Part shown: positions 7,655 to 16,970 of the stretch, piece by piece | Numbering within the stretch: the stretch's first letter is position 1 | How the letters are laid out: every line of letters starts with the position of its first letter | Assembly (NCBI GenBank): GCA_001899715.1 | Contig: MKWI01000027.1 | Location: 1-64,000 of the forward strand | Reading direction: 5' to 3' | Length of the DNA stretch: 64,000 nt | Origin: Sphingobium sp. 66-54 | Lineage (GTDB): Bacteria > Pseudomonadota > Alphaproteobacteria > Sphingomonadales > Sphingomonadaceae | Notes under the pieces: model-generated | The model's database searches: none | Seen by the model: only the letters and a program-made list of their open reading frames with translations | Told to the model about the DNA's origin: nothing | Translations under genes and position numbers: made by a program

Positions 7655-7727
7655 TCGGGCTGCGCGGGCGCCATCGTTTCCGGTCGTATCGGGCGTAGCC
7701 GGGCTAGATTGGCGTTTTTCCAGCGTC

Positions 7728-7806
7728 AGTGCTCCTGCGAAGGCAGGAGCCCAGGGCGCATGAGCGGTTCATCGCCGCCCTAGGCTCCTGCCTTCGCAGG
7801 AGCACT
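7728..7806. repeat. 79-bp palindromic repeat, copy 1 (GCTCCTGCGAAGGCAGGAGC family)
   Basis: Begins AGTGCTCCTGCGAAGGCAGG and ends with its inverse complement CCTGCCTTCGCAGGAGCACT, with a variable centre of about 20 bases. Each arm is itself a small hairpin (CTCCTGC-GAAG-GCAGGAG). Further copies lie at 9572-9650 and 24730-24806, always between genes. Confidence 0.9.
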
Positions 7807-7919
7807 AAGCCCGGTCTAGTGGGACGAGCGTCAACCCATCTCGCCGACGCTCACCATAAGCGGCGAAACGAGCAGCCCGCCACCTCATCCGCCACCCCGC
7901 CCTTGCCCCGCCGCCCCGC

Positions 7920-9419
7920 ATGGCTATGAACGGCCCGGTGACAGCCTCGATCGTGATCGGGACCGATGCCAATGGCGCGCCGGTCCCCATGGACATGGAA
8001 GAATTGCTGGCGACCCGGTTGCTCGTGCAGGGCAACAGCGGGTCCGGCAAGTCGTATCTGCTGCGCCGGATGCTGGAGGAAAGCGCCCGCATGGTGCAGC
8101 AGGTCGTCGTCGACCCGGAGGGCGATTTCGTCACGCTCGCCGAGCCGTTCGGCCATATCGTCATCGACGGGGCAGAGCATGACGGGCGCGAGATCGAGCG
8201 GCTGGCGGCCAAGGTGCGCGAGCGGCGCGCCTCGGTGGTGCTGACGCTCGATGGGCTGGAGCTGGAGGCGCAGATGCGCTGCGCCGCGCAGTTCATCGCC
8301 GCCCTGTTCGATGCGCCGCGCGAGCATTGGTATCCGGCGCTGGTGGTCGTGGACGAGGCGCAGATGTTCGCACCCGCCGCCGCCGGAGACGTGTCGGACG
8401 AGATCCGCCGCATGTCGCTCGCCGCGATGACCAACCTCATGTGCCGCGGGCGCAAGCGCGGGCTGGCGGGCGTCATCGCCACCCAGCGGCTCGCCAAGCT
8501 GGCCAAGAATGTCGCGGCGGAAGCCTCCAACTTCCTGATGGGCCGGACTTTTCTCGATATCGACATGGCGCGCGCCGCCGATCTGCTCGGCATGGAGCGG
8601 CGGCAAGCCGAGCAGATTCGCGATCTGGAGCGCGGGCGCTTTCTCGCGCTCGGCCCGGCGATCTGCCGCCGCCCGATCGCGGTGAAGATCGGCGCGGTGC
8701 AGACCAGCGCGCGCACCGGCACGCACCGCCTGATCCCGCTCCCCGATGCGCCAGCCGAGGCGGCGGAGGATTTCCTCGCGGTCGAGCCGGAACCGCGCGA
8801 GCCGGACCTGCCGCTGGCGCCGCCACCGCCCAAGCCAGTCGACAGCAGCGTGCGGCTGGACCGGGCGGAGGACGAGGGCGATACGGCGGCGCTGGCCGAG
8901 AAGGAGGTTGCCGATGCGCCGCGCGAGCCCGCCTCCGCTGCGCCGGAGCGCGAGACCATCATCCGCGCCGTGCTGCGCGACATGGCGGCGGAGGAGGATT
9001 GCACCTATCGGCCGATCCCGGCGCTCTATCAGGACTTTTGCGTGCGCTGCCGGATGCAGCGGCTGCCCGATGCGGGGCTGGACATGCTGGCTTTCCGCCG
9101 CCGGTTCGCCGTCGCGGTGGCGGGCGGCGACGGGCTGGACGATCCGCAATGGCCCGCCGTGTTGCGGCTGGCGGAGGGCGTGCCGGACGATCTGCTGGCG
9201 CCTTTCCTGCTGCTCGCCCGCACCGCCATCGCCGGCGAGCCCTGCCCGGACGACGCGGCGCTGGCGCGCATCTACGGCACGCGCTCGGCCGGCCGCATCC
9301 GGCGACTGCTCGATTATCTAGAGAAGAGCGGGCTGATCGTGGTGCGCACCGATTTCGGCGGGCGGCGCTCGGTGGCTATTCCCGAACTGGGCCTGACGAC
9401 TGCACCGGCGGAGGGATAG
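7920..9419 (+). CDS. HerA-like DUF87 ATPase
   Basis: 499 residues. Walker A G-N-S-G-S-G-K-S at 38-45, V-V-V-D-P-E-G-D-F at 62-70, Walker B L-V-V-V-D-E-A-Q at 141-148, and V-I-A-T-Q-R-L-A-K-L (sensor region), all as in HerA/VirB4-like DNA-pumping ATPases. The C-terminal half (from about 260) is acidic/proline-rich followed by a helical domain with a winged-helix look near the end (I-Y-G-T-R-S-A-G-R-I-R-R-L-L-D-Y-L). Flanked by two copies of the 79-bp palindromic repeat and no NurA nuclease gene beside it, so the usual HerA-NurA partnership is not seen. ATG 7920 or 7926 could start it; no clear ribosome binding site. Confidence 0.85.
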   Translation: MAMNGPVTASIVIGTDANGAPVPMDMEELLATRLLVQGNSGSGKSYLLRRMLEESARMVQQVVVDPEGDFVTLAEPFGHIVIDGAEHDGREIERLAAKVRERRASVVLTLDGLELEAQMRCAAQFIAALFDAPREHWYPALVVVDEAQMFAPAAAGDVSDEIRRMSLAAMTNLMCRGRKRGLAGVIATQRLAKLAKNVAAEASNFLMGRTFLDIDMARAADLLGMERRQAEQIRDLERGRFLALGPAICRRPIAVKIGAVQTSARTGTHRLIPLPDAPAEAAEDFLAVEPEPREPDLPLAPPPPKPVDSSVRLDRAEDEGDTAALAEKEVADAPREPASAAPERETIIRAVLRDMAAEEDCTYRPIPALYQDFCVRCRMQRLPDAGLDMLAFRRRFAVAVAGGDGLDDPQWPAVLRLAEGVPDDLLAPFLLLARTAIAGEPCPDDAALARIYGTRSAGRIRRLLDYLEKSGLIVVRTDFGGRRSVAIPELGLTTAPAEG

Positions 9420-9499
9420 GGGCTGCAAGCGGGGTGTCCCGCTCCTCCCCACCCCAATCCCTCCCCTGGAGGGGGGGCGTAATGGTGCGTCCAAGGCGC

Positions 9500-9530
9500 C
9501 GTTCGTGTCGAGCGAAGGCGAGACATGTAG
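9500..9530. repeat. Dispersed repeat unit (GTTCGTGTCGAGCGAAGGCG family), copy 1
   Basis: The same 27-base core appears in inverse orientation at 17045-17072, inside the carboxylase operon. Contains internal dyad symmetry (TCG-AGCGA). Confidence 0.8.
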
Positions 9531-9571
9531 TGCGCGGCGTTTGAGCGTATCCGCTTCATGTTAAGCCATGT

Positions 9572-9650
9572 AGTGCTCCTGCGAAGGCAGGAGCCCAGAA
9601 CCCAGCCGTAGCTCCCTGTCGCCCTGGACTCCTGCCTTCGCAGGAGCACT
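9572..9650. repeat. 79-bp palindromic repeat, copy 2
   Basis: Same arms as copy 1; the centre (CCCAGCCGTAGCTCCCTG) is much closer to copy 3 than to copy 1, showing two subtypes. Confidence 0.9.
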
Positions 9651-9774
9651 GCATAGTTCAATCTGGATCAATGGCCCTCTGAACAAGAGAATGGGAAGAC
9701 GGGAGAGCCGGAGCGCGGCTCAACCCCCGGGCTCCGACTCTGGCTTCAGCTCTGGCCCTCCCCCGCCCCGCTCT

Positions 9775-10677
9775 TCACTCGAAGAAGGCGATACTCCGGC
9801 ACTCGATGCTCTCGCGCACGTTGGCGCCGGGCAGGCTGTCGTCCCAGAAGGCGGTGTGAGGGCAGCGCCAGGCGTCCCCCCCGGCACTGTCGTGGAACTT
9901 GAACAGCAGCGCCTCGTCGCGCGTCATGTTGGAGAAATACCACCAGCGGTGAGCGGGGTTGTGGTAGAAGATCGCCGCCGCGAGCGGGTTGGCGTCATCG
10001 TCCATCGGCGCGAACATGGCGTCGCCTTCCGGGATTTTGTCGACCACCCAGAGCACGTTGGGCGTGCCCTCATCGTCCCGCACGCTGCGCCCATCGCACA
10101 CGGCAAGCGGGCAGTTCTGCGGCGGCGGCGAGAAGGTGCGCCAAAAGCTGGAAATGATGAAGCGCTTGAAGCCCGGCCCGTTCGGCCGCGCGCGCTCATA
10201 GGCACGCCGGGCGGCGGCGGGCTGGCGGCTCGGCTCGGTATCGACATGCACCTCACCGGCGGCCGGCTGGAGGCCGCCATAATGGCGATAGGGCTGGTCC
10301 GACTTGGGCGCCTCCGGGATTTCGCCGGACGTGCGCAGCATCCAGCCCATCGGCACCACCAGATCAGCGCCGAACGCCTCCCGCACATAGCGCTGCACCT
10401 CGGCCTGATAATGCGCCTCCACCTCCGCCTTGTCGTGGAAGTCACGGATCGCGGTCGGCGCATCGAGCAGGGTGAATCCCTGGCGATCGAGCGTGAAATG
10501 GTCGCGGATGGCGCGTGCGTCGCGCACCGTGGTGGGATAGGGGCCGTTGCGCCCGGTGTTCACCTCCACACCGGCGGAGACGAAGCGCCGGTTGATGGGC
10601 GTACCGGGCAGCAGATAGTTGAGATTGGCCTGCACCGTGCGAGCCGTTTCCTCGATATCGACCGCTTTCGTGGCCAT
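9775..10677 (-). CDS. CmcJ/NvfI-family oxidoreductase (2-oxoglutarate/Fe-type)
   Basis: 300 residues on the minus strand; ATG at 10677 has GGAGAG upstream. It resembles the CmcJ/NvfI/asaB hydroxylase group of fungal and bacterial secondary metabolism: V-H-V-D-T metal-binding H-x-D near the middle, F-I-I-S-S-F-W-R-T, N-C-P-L-A-V-C-D-G, Y-H-N-P-A-H-R-W-W-Y, F-H-D-S and C-P-H-T-A-F near the C-terminus. In sphingomonads such proteins often lie among aromatic genes. The substrate is unknown. It is divergent from the DHA2-type efflux gene, suggesting a shared control region in 10678-10807. Confidence 0.78.
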   Translation of the reverse strand: MATKAVDIEETARTVQANLNYLLPGTPINRRFVSAGVEVNTGRNGPYPTTVRDARAIRDHFTLDRQGFTLLDAPTAIRDFHDKAEVEAHYQAEVQRYVREAFGADLVVPMGWMLRTSGEIPEAPKSDQPYRHYGGLQPAAGEVHVDTEPSRQPAAARRAYERARPNGPGFKRFIISSFWRTFSPPPQNCPLAVCDGRSVRDDEGTPNVLWVVDKIPEGDAMFAPMDDDANPLAAAIFYHNPAHRWWYFSNMTRDEALLFKFHDSAGGDAWRCPHTAFWDDSLPGANVRESIECRSIAFFE

Positions 10678-10807
10678 GTTTTCTCTCCGTGAAGTTGATC
10701 TTGTCCGAATCGAAGCGGCAGCATGACAAGATTGGCGGCGATCCGGCAAGAGCCATTTGGCGCGTCCTCGCTTATCGCCCCTCTTGGCGCGGCCGCTCCG
10801 CGCTGCC

Positions 10808-12301
10808 ATGGTCCGCCGCAGCATGACCCCACCGCGCCAAGACCCATTGGAGGGCCCGCCCGCCGATCCCTCCGACGACGCCCTGCGGCGCGCGCGGATC
10901 ACCGCCTGGGTGCTGGCCGGCACCATGTTCATGGTGGGGCTGGACAGCACGGCGCTCATCACCGGTCTGCCCGCCATGGCAACAGACTTTGCCGTCTCCG
11001 CGACGACGATGAGTACCACCGTCACCATCTATATCCTCGTCTCGGCGGTGATGCTGCCGGTGAGCGGCTGGATCGGCCAGCGCTTCGGCTCGCGGCGGGT
11101 GTTCACCACCGCGATCCTCGGCTTCATCGTCTCGTCCATGCTGTGCGGCATGGCGCAAAACCTGCCGATGTTCCTTGCCATGCGCGTCTCGCAGGCCACG
11201 TTCGCGACGCTGATGGTGCCGGTGGGCAATATCGTGCTGCTCAGTATCACCCCCAAGCACTATCTGGTCACGGCGATGACGATCAGCTCCACCCCGGCGC
11301 TGGTCGCCCCGGTGCTGGGGCCGCCCCTTGCTGGCTTCGTCATCACCTTCCTCGACTGGCGCTGGATCTTCTTCCTCAACGTGCCGACCGCGCTGGTCGC
11401 ACTGGTCGCCAGCCTGCGGTTCATCCCCAATATCCAGCCGGGCGAGCGCACGCCCTTCGATACAAGGGGCTTCGTGTTGACGGGAGGCGCGCTCGCCACC
11501 TTCATCGCCGGGATCGACCGGATCGGCGCCAAGGGACAAGGCTGGGAACTGGGCGCGCTGCTGCTGGCGGCGGCGCTCATCTTCGGCGCGCTTGCCCTGC
11601 GCCATACGCGGCGAGCGGCGCACCCCATCGTACCGCTGACGCCGCTGCGCTTCCCCTGCTTCCATGCCTCGACCGTCGGCGCGGCGATGTTCGTGCGCAT
11701 CCCCTTCACCGGCCTTGGCTTCCTGTTGCCGCTGATGCTCCAGATCCCGCTCAGCCTCACGCCGTTTGAGGCCGGACTGCTGCTGCTCGCTCAGAATGCG
11801 GGCGACCTCGTGCTCAAGGCGATCGCCTCGCGTGCGCTGCGCCGGCTCGGCTTCCGCACCGCACTCATCAGCGGCGCGCTGTGCATGGCCGCCTCGCTGC
11901 TGGTCTGCGCCGCGCTCACGCCCGGCATCCCGTTTACCGTGCTGCTCGCGATCATGGTCGGCGTCGGCATGGCGCGCTCGATCCTGTTCACGGCGATGAT
12001 GGCGCTGCGCTTTGCCGACGTCTCGCAGGAGGAGGTCGGCAACGCCACCGTGCTCGGCAACGTCACCAATTCGCTGGCGCAGGCCATCGCCATCTCCGGC
12101 GTTGCCGCGCTGCTCAACCTGTTTTCCGGCGCATCGGCCCAGCCGACCCTGCTCGCCTTCCGGCTGGCGATCCTCACCCTGGCGGTCATGGCCGTGATCG
12201 CGGCGCCGCTGTTCGCCCGGCTGGCGAAGGATGCCGGTGCGGACGTGACCGGCCACACCCGGCACGGGCTGCGCGAAATGCAGGTGAGCGAACTGAACTG
12301 A
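10808..12301 (+). CDS. DHA2-family MFS efflux transporter (EmrB/QacA-like)
   Basis: About 497 residues, 14 predicted TM segments. Features: V-L-A-G-T-M-F-M-V-G-L-D-S-T-A (TM1 with the DHA2 Asp), W-I-G-Q-R-F-G-S-R-R (motif A), and P-A-L-V-A-P-V-L-G-P-P-L-A-G (motif C typical of antiporters). It probably exports a toxic aromatic or an amphiphile by proton antiport. Start is uncertain (ATG 10808 or 10823; an in-frame TTG lies at 10757); none has a strong binding site. Its stop is 81 bases before the AraC gene, which may control it. Confidence 0.87.
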   Translation: MVRRSMTPPRQDPLEGPPADPSDDALRRARITAWVLAGTMFMVGLDSTALITGLPAMATDFAVSATTMSTTVTIYILVSAVMLPVSGWIGQRFGSRRVFTTAILGFIVSSMLCGMAQNLPMFLAMRVSQATFATLMVPVGNIVLLSITPKHYLVTAMTISSTPALVAPVLGPPLAGFVITFLDWRWIFFLNVPTALVALVASLRFIPNIQPGERTPFDTRGFVLTGGALATFIAGIDRIGAKGQGWELGALLLAAALIFGALALRHTRRAAHPIVPLTPLRFPCFHASTVGAAMFVRIPFTGLGFLLPLMLQIPLSLTPFEAGLLLLAQNAGDLVLKAIASRALRRLGFRTALISGALCMAASLLVCAALTPGIPFTVLLAIMVGVGMARSILFTAMMALRFADVSQEEVGNATVLGNVTNSLAQAIAISGVAALLNLFSGASAQPTLLAFRLAILTLAVMAVIAAPLFARLAKDAGADVTGHTRHGLREMQVSELN

Positions 12302-12382
12302 GCGCCCGGCTTGCGGCTTGCGCGCGTGGCCCCTAGATTGCGGTGAAGCGCGCCATGCGCGGGAGAGGACATCATCGCAGCC

Positions 12383-13363
12383 ATGCACGCCCCCGCCGGT
12401 CATCAGGACGATCATAGCTGGACCTCCAGCGGGCTCGCCCGTGGCGAGGCACTGAGCCAGTGGTGCGACTGGGCGGCGAGCACCATCGCCCCCATCGACG
12501 TGACGGTGTTCGACACGGACCGCTTTGCCGCGCGGTGGAGCAGCCACGGCGTCGGCCAGCTCCGTCTGCTCCAGCTCCATGCGCCCGCGCAGCGCGTCGT
12601 CCATTGCGGCACGGACGGCAGCGCCGGCCGCGCCAGCCCGACCATTCAGCTCGTCTATGCCCGCACCGGCGGGCTCAAGACGCGGATGGGCGGCAAGCAT
12701 TTCACCGTCGAGCCGGGCCAGTTCGTGCTGCTCGACAATACCCGCTTCTACCAGATGGAGATGGACACGGCGCACGAGGCCATCGACCTCATGATGCCGC
12801 AGGGCTGGCTGGAGAAATATCTGCCGGACCCGGATGCGCTGCTCGCCCGGCCGATCTCCGCACGCGAAGGCTGGGGCGCACCGCTCGGCAGCCTGCTGGA
12901 GACGATGATCCGCGGGATCGACACCAGCCCCCTGCCCCGCCCGCTCATCGCCGAGCAGGTGGGCGCGCTGCTAACGCTGGCGACCGGGTTCCATGAGCCC
13001 GCGCAGGGGCAAGGCGCCAGCCGCCATCGCGGCCAGCTCGCCCGCCAGATATTGCGCCGGATCGAGACCGACCATGCCGACCCGGAGCTGACGCCCGAGC
13101 GCGTGGCGCGCGAGTTGGGCATCTCGCGCCGCTACATGCAGGCGCTGCTGGCGGGCGCGGGCACCAGCTTCGTGCTCGAACTCAACGCGGTGCGGCTCGA
13201 CCGCGCCGGCAACCTGCTCACCGATCCGCGCGCCGGCAGCCTTTCGGTGAGCGAGATCGCGTTCCGCTGCGGCTTCCTCGATCCCGGCTATTTCACCCGG
13301 CTGTTCCGCAAGCGCTTCGGCGTAACGCCGACCATGTGGCGCGAGGGGCGACAGGGTCACTGA
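12383..13363 (+). CDS. AraC-family regulator with AraC-binding-2 sensor domain
   Basis: 326 residues. N-terminal part (about 40-200) looks like the cupin-type AraC_binding_2 domain found in FeaR and NahR-like aromatic regulators; the C-terminal part is a two-HTH AraC domain: L-T-P-E-R-V-A-R-E-L-G-I-S-R-R-Y-M-Q and the signature S-E-I-A-F-R-C-G-F-L-D-P-G-Y-F-T-R-L-F-R-K-R-F-G-V-T-P. It lies on the same strand directly upstream of the phosphotransfer/carboxylase operon and is its best candidate activator, with a phenolic or ketone effector; that link is inference. Confidence 0.88.
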   Translation: MHAPAGHQDDHSWTSSGLARGEALSQWCDWAASTIAPIDVTVFDTDRFAARWSSHGVGQLRLLQLHAPAQRVVHCGTDGSAGRASPTIQLVYARTGGLKTRMGGKHFTVEPGQFVLLDNTRFYQMEMDTAHEAIDLMMPQGWLEKYLPDPDALLARPISAREGWGAPLGSLLETMIRGIDTSPLPRPLIAEQVGALLTLATGFHEPAQGQGASRHRGQLARQILRRIETDHADPELTPERVARELGISRRYMQALLAGAGTSFVLELNAVRLDRAGNLLTDPRAGSLSVSEIAFRCGFLDPGYFTRLFRKRFGVTPTMWREGRQGH

Positions 13364-13367
13364 GGCT

Positions 13368-13390
13368 CCGCCCGGACCGGGACGGGGCGG
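13368..13390 (+). terminator. GC-rich hairpin after the AraC gene
   Basis: CCGCCC (13368-13373) pairs with GGGCGG (13385-13390), followed by CTTCGCTTTT. Weak Rho-independent terminator candidate separating the regulator from the operon. Confidence 0.45.
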
Positions 13391-13591
13391 CTTCGCTTTT
13401 GTCCTGTTTGCCGTGCGCTCGTGTCCTTTGGGTTCGCGAGCCAACGCTTTAGCTTCTAAGCGTATCGCATCGGATATGGGTCGAGTCCCTATGGGACTGG
13501 CGCGTGCCGGTGCGGCCGCAACCTATCATCAGCCCGCCGCCAGACGAGACAAGAAAACGCGGCGCCGGGCCGGAGGACCGAGAGGACTGCC

Positions 13592-15430
13592 ATGAGCCAA
13601 CCGACCAAGGGCTTCCCGCTGCCCAGCTCGCTGAAAGTGGTGCCCGGCACCGAGGCCGCGCAGGCGGCGCATCCTTATTACATCCAGTTCAATCCGGGCG
13701 ACGACGAGCGCTTCTGGTTCTACAACAGCATGCACTTCCCCGAGCCGATGCACCATTTCGACATGGTGACGGCGGAGGCGGCCTATTGCGCACTGGGCAG
13801 TTTCAACACCCGCGTCCACGTGCTGCCGACGACCAAGGGTATCGACCACCGCATCATCAACGGCCGCGTGTTCATCGGCGGCGTGGCGGTGACGGACCCG
13901 GCCGAGATCGAAGCGCGCGCCAAGGAGTTCCAGCAGCGCGCTTTCTATTATTACGAGCATTGGGAAACGCTCTACGACCAGTGGAAGGAGAAAATGAAGG
14001 CGCTGATCGCGGATGCGCAGGCGCTGCCCAAGCCTTCCCTCCCCGATCTGGAGCCGCTCGAGACGACGCACACCGGCAAGGGCGTCGCCGCCAACCATGC
14101 GCTGATCGACACCTACCGGAAGACGCTCGAAGGCTACTTCCGCATGTGGCACCACCATTTCGAGTTCCTGCTGCTCGGCTACGGCGCCTATCTGACCTTC
14201 TTCGACTTCTGCAAGAAGGCCTTCCCGGAGATCAGCGATCAGGCGATCAGCCGTATGGTCGCGGGCATGGAAGCGGAGATTTTCCGCCCCGACGAGGAAG
14301 TGAAGCGCCTCGCCCGCCGCGCGGTGGAGCTGGGCGTGGACGACAAATTTCACGACGGCATGGTGATCGACGACGTACTGGCCGCGCTCGACCAGTTGGG
14401 CGGCGCCGGCAAGGAATGGCTCAAGGAACTGGAGACCAGCCGCAACCCGTGGTTCAACGTGAATGTCGGCGACGGCTTCTACCATTATCACCGCTCATGG
14501 AACGACGACCTGTCGATGCCGTTCGCGGCACTGCCCGGCTATATCGAGAAGGTGAAAGCCGGCCAGCCGATCGAGCGGCCGACCGGGAAGCTGATCGAGG
14601 AGCGCGAGCAACTCGTCGCGGATTATCGCGATCTGCTCGACACGGACGAGGACCGCGCCACTTACGACCAGCTCATCACGCTGGCGCACCGCGTGTTCCC
14701 CTATGTGGAAGGGCATAAGTTCTACTGCGAGCACTGGTACACCAACCTGTTCTTCAACAAGATCCGCGAATATGGCGAACTTCTGGCCGAAAACGGCTTC
14801 TTCGCCGAGCCGGCAGATGTGTTCCACCTGACGCATTACGAGCTGGAAAGCGCGATCATCGACCTGATGCTGACATGGTCGAGCGGCTCGCAACCAATCG
14901 GTCCGCAGCACTGGCCGGCCAAAGTCGCCGAACGCAAGGCCGCGATCAAGGTCTGGGCCGAGCATACGGTGCCGCCGGCGCTGGGCGTGGTGCCGGACGT
15001 GATCGACGACCCGGCCATCGTCATGCTGTGGGGCATCACCCGCGAGAGCCTGGACGCGTGGCTCTCCGACGGCGAGGGGCCGAGCAACGAACTGAAGGGC
15101 TTCGCCGCTTGTCAGGGCGTGGTCGAGGGCACGGCGCGCGTGGTCAAGTCGGTCGAGGAGATCAGCCGGTTGCAGCAGGGCGACATTCTCGTCTGCCAGG
15201 TCACGAACCCGACCTGGGCGCCGATCTTCCAGAAAATCTCCGCGGCGGTCTCCGATATCGGCGGGTCGATGAGCCACATGGCCATCGTCGCGCGCGAATA
15301 TGAGCTGCCGGCCGTGGTGGGCACCGGCTCCGCCACGCAGCGGATCAAGGACGGCCAGCGCATCCGCGTGGATGGCGGGCGCGGCATCGTCACGATCCTC
15401 GAAGACGAGCCCGTGCTCGAAAACGCCTGA
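13592..15430 (+). CDS. PEP-synthase-like phosphotransfer subunit (phenylphosphate synthase large subunit / aryl-ketone kinase type)
   Basis: 612 residues (about 69 kDa). The C-terminal 100 residues are the swivelling phosphohistidine domain of PEP-utilising enzymes: G-G-S-M-S-H-M-A-I-V-A-R-E with the phosphorylated His at 562, followed by L-P-A-V-V-G-T-G. The long N-terminal part lacks the ATP-grasp domain, which is encoded separately by the next gene. This two-protein split is that of phenylphosphate synthase in anaerobic phenol users and of the AcvAB/HpeHI-type enzymes that phosphorylate the phenolic OH of hydroxyacetophenones (acetovanillone). With the biotin carboxylase genes following, the second is the better model. 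Expected reaction: phenol-type OH + ATP to aryl phosphate + AMP + Pi. Confidence 0.82.
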   Translation: MSQPTKGFPLPSSLKVVPGTEAAQAAHPYYIQFNPGDDERFWFYNSMHFPEPMHHFDMVTAEAAYCALGSFNTRVHVLPTTKGIDHRIINGRVFIGGVAVTDPAEIEARAKEFQQRAFYYYEHWETLYDQWKEKMKALIADAQALPKPSLPDLEPLETTHTGKGVAANHALIDTYRKTLEGYFRMWHHHFEFLLLGYGAYLTFFDFCKKAFPEISDQAISRMVAGMEAEIFRPDEEVKRLARRAVELGVDDKFHDGMVIDDVLAALDQLGGAGKEWLKELETSRNPWFNVNVGDGFYHYHRSWNDDLSMPFAALPGYIEKVKAGQPIERPTGKLIEEREQLVADYRDLLDTDEDRATYDQLITLAHRVFPYVEGHKFYCEHWYTNLFFNKIREYGELLAENGFFAEPADVFHLTHYELESAIIDLMLTWSSGSQPIGPQHWPAKVAERKAAIKVWAEHTVPPALGVVPDVIDDPAIVMLWGITRESLDAWLSDGEGPSNELKGFAACQGVVEGTARVVKSVEEISRLQQGDILVCQVTNPTWAPIFQKISAAVSDIGGSMSHMAIVAREYELPAVVGTGSATQRIKDGQRIRVDGGRGIVTILEDEPVLENA

Positions 15431-15440
15431 AGGAACGCGA

Positions 15441-16493
15441 ATGACGATGAGCGAAACGGATGCGATCGGCTGGTTCGCGGACCTGCGCATCGACGATCGC
15501 CCCACGGTCGGCGGCAAGGGCGCGAGCCTGGGCGAGCTGACCCATGCCGGCATCGACGTGCCGCCGGGCTTCGTGGTGACGACCCACGCCTTCGAGCTGT
15601 TCTTGCAGGCGCTGGAGCAAGCCTCGCCGGTGCGCGCGCTGGTCGAGGCGCTCGACCCGGCCGATCTCGATGCGGTGACGGCGCTGTCCAGAACGCTGCG
15701 TGCCCGTGTCGAGCAGGAGCCATTGCCGCAGCAGGTGGAGCGCGCCATTCTCGACGCGCACGCGCAGCTTGCCGGCGGCAGCGGCGCGACCGTCGCCGTG
15801 CGCTCCTCGGCGACCACGGAGGATGCCGAGGATGCGAGCTTCGCGGGCTTGCAGGACACGTTCCTGTGGGTGCTCGACGCGCAGGACACGGTGCATCGCG
15901 TGCGCGAGTGCTGGGGCAGCCTCTACTCGGTCGAGTCCGTCACCTACCGCCGCAAGCATGGGCTGCCCGAGGAGGGCGTCGCCATGGCGGTGGTCGTCCA
16001 GACGATGGTCGACGCGCGCACGGCCGGTGTCATGTTCACGCGCAGCCCGACGACGGGCGACAAGTCGGTCATCACCGTCGAGGGCGCGTGGGGCTTGGGC
16101 AGCGCGGTCGTCTCGGGCGAGGTGACGCCGGACCGTTGGGTGATCGGCAAGATCACCGGCGAGATCAGCACGCGCGAGATCAGCGACAAGCATATCCGGC
16201 AGGTGCCGGCGCCGGGCGGCGGCATCGTCGACGAGGCGCTGCCGGCTGACATGCGCAATGCACCATGCCTCTCCGACGAGGAGTTGCAGGCGCTGCGCGC
16301 GGTGGGCCGCCGGGTCGAGAAGCATTACGGCCGCCCGCAGGACATCGAATGGGCCATCGACAAAAGCGGCGCGCTGCTGCTGTTGCAAAGCCGGCCGGAG
16401 ACGGTGTGGTCCGCCAAGGCGCAGGCGCCCGTCACCGCGCCCGTGGCCGATCCGCTCAAACATGTGATGACGATTTTCGGAGGACGCAAGTAA
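15441..16493 (+). CDS. ATP-grasp (PEP/pyruvate-binding) subunit of the aryl phosphotransferase
   Basis: 350 residues; AAGGAA lies before ATG 15441, 10 bases after the previous stop. It is the N-terminal ATP-binding domain of PEP synthase as a free protein: G-G-K-G-A-S-L-G-E-L at 24-33, P-P-G-F-V-V-T, V-R-S-S-A-T-T-E-D at 120-128 with the downstream F-A-G-L-Q-D-T, and the C-terminal Q-D-I-E-W-A...L-L-L-Q-S-R-P-E. It makes the phospho-enzyme from ATP and passes the phosphate to His562 of the partner. Same pair logic as the phenylphosphate synthase 40-kDa subunit. Confidence 0.85.
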   Translation: MTMSETDAIGWFADLRIDDRPTVGGKGASLGELTHAGIDVPPGFVVTTHAFELFLQALEQASPVRALVEALDPADLDAVTALSRTLRARVEQEPLPQQVERAILDAHAQLAGGSGATVAVRSSATTEDAEDASFAGLQDTFLWVLDAQDTVHRVRECWGSLYSVESVTYRRKHGLPEEGVAMAVVVQTMVDARTAGVMFTRSPTTGDKSVITVEGAWGLGSAVVSGEVTPDRWVIGKITGEISTREISDKHIRQVPAPGGGIVDEALPADMRNAPCLSDEELQALRAVGRRVEKHYGRPQDIEWAIDKSGALLLLQSRPETVWSAKAQAPVTAPVADPLKHVMTIFGGRK

Positions 16494-16970
16494 ATGAGCC
16501 TCACCGCCAAGGACGTCGAGGAGATCATGAAGCTGCTCGAAGCGTCCACCTTCGACCGGCTCAGCCTGGAACTGGACGGCGTCAAGCTGGAGCTCGAGCG
16601 CGGGGGCGCCGCGCCGCCTCGCGCCGCGCGCTTACCGCGTGAAGCAGCGCCGGCACCGGCGGCCAACCCGGCTCCCGCGCCGGCAGCCGCGCCTGCCGTC
16701 AAGCCGCGCAAGAACGGCGAGGAGGGTCTGATCGAGATCACGTCGCCCTTGCTCGGCATCTATTATCGCGCACCCAAGCCGGGCGAGCCGCCGTTCGTCG
16801 AGGTCGGCCAGAAGGTCGATACCGAGACGGTGATCGGCATCGTCGAGGTGATGAAGCTGATGAACTCCGTCTCCGCCGGGGTGAGCGGCGAAATCGTCGA
16901 GATCCTCGCGCCCAACGGCGAACTGGTCGAGCATGGCGAAGTGCTGATGCTGGTGCGGCCGGACGCTTGA
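16494..16970 (+). CDS. Biotin carboxyl carrier protein (AccB-like)
   Basis: 158 residues starting immediately after the previous stop (ATG 16494). N-terminal helix region, an Ala/Pro-rich hinge (about 36-75), then the biotinyl domain with the attachment motif E-V-M-K-L-M, Lys121 being the biotin site. It carries CO2 between the biotin carboxylase and the carboxyltransferase encoded next. A dedicated carrier within the operon argues that this carboxylase is separate from the housekeeping acetyl-CoA carboxylase. Confidence 0.9.
   Translation: MSLTAKDVEEIMKLLEASTFDRLSLELDGVKLELERGGAAPPRAARLPREAAPAPAANPAPAPAAAPAVKPRKNGEEGLIEITSPLLGIYYRAPKPGEPPFVEVGQKVDTETVIGIVEVMKLMNSVSAGVSGEIVEILAPNGELVEHGEVLMLVRPDA

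Larger units (their letters stand above)
9420..9774. other. Intergenic region with two repeat families
   Basis: Between convergent genes. Holds a single unit of the GTTCGTGTCGAGCGAAGGCG repeat (9500-9530) and copy 2 of the 79-bp palindromic repeat (9572-9650). No gene or terminator with a U tract is apparent; the large palindrome may serve as a bidirectional stop. Confidence 0.6.

Noticed and set aside
9691..10692. Plus-strand 333-codon frame over the CmcJ-like gene
   Set aside because: Low-complexity, no ribosome binding site; the minus-strand frame has family motifs and a good start.
10772..12775. Long minus-strand frame (667 codons) across the DHA2 transporter and AraC genes
   Set aside because: Its translation is Arg/His/Gln/Asp-rich with no fold-like pattern, as expected for the antisense of high-GC coding DNA; the plus-strand frames have clear TM and HTH motifs.
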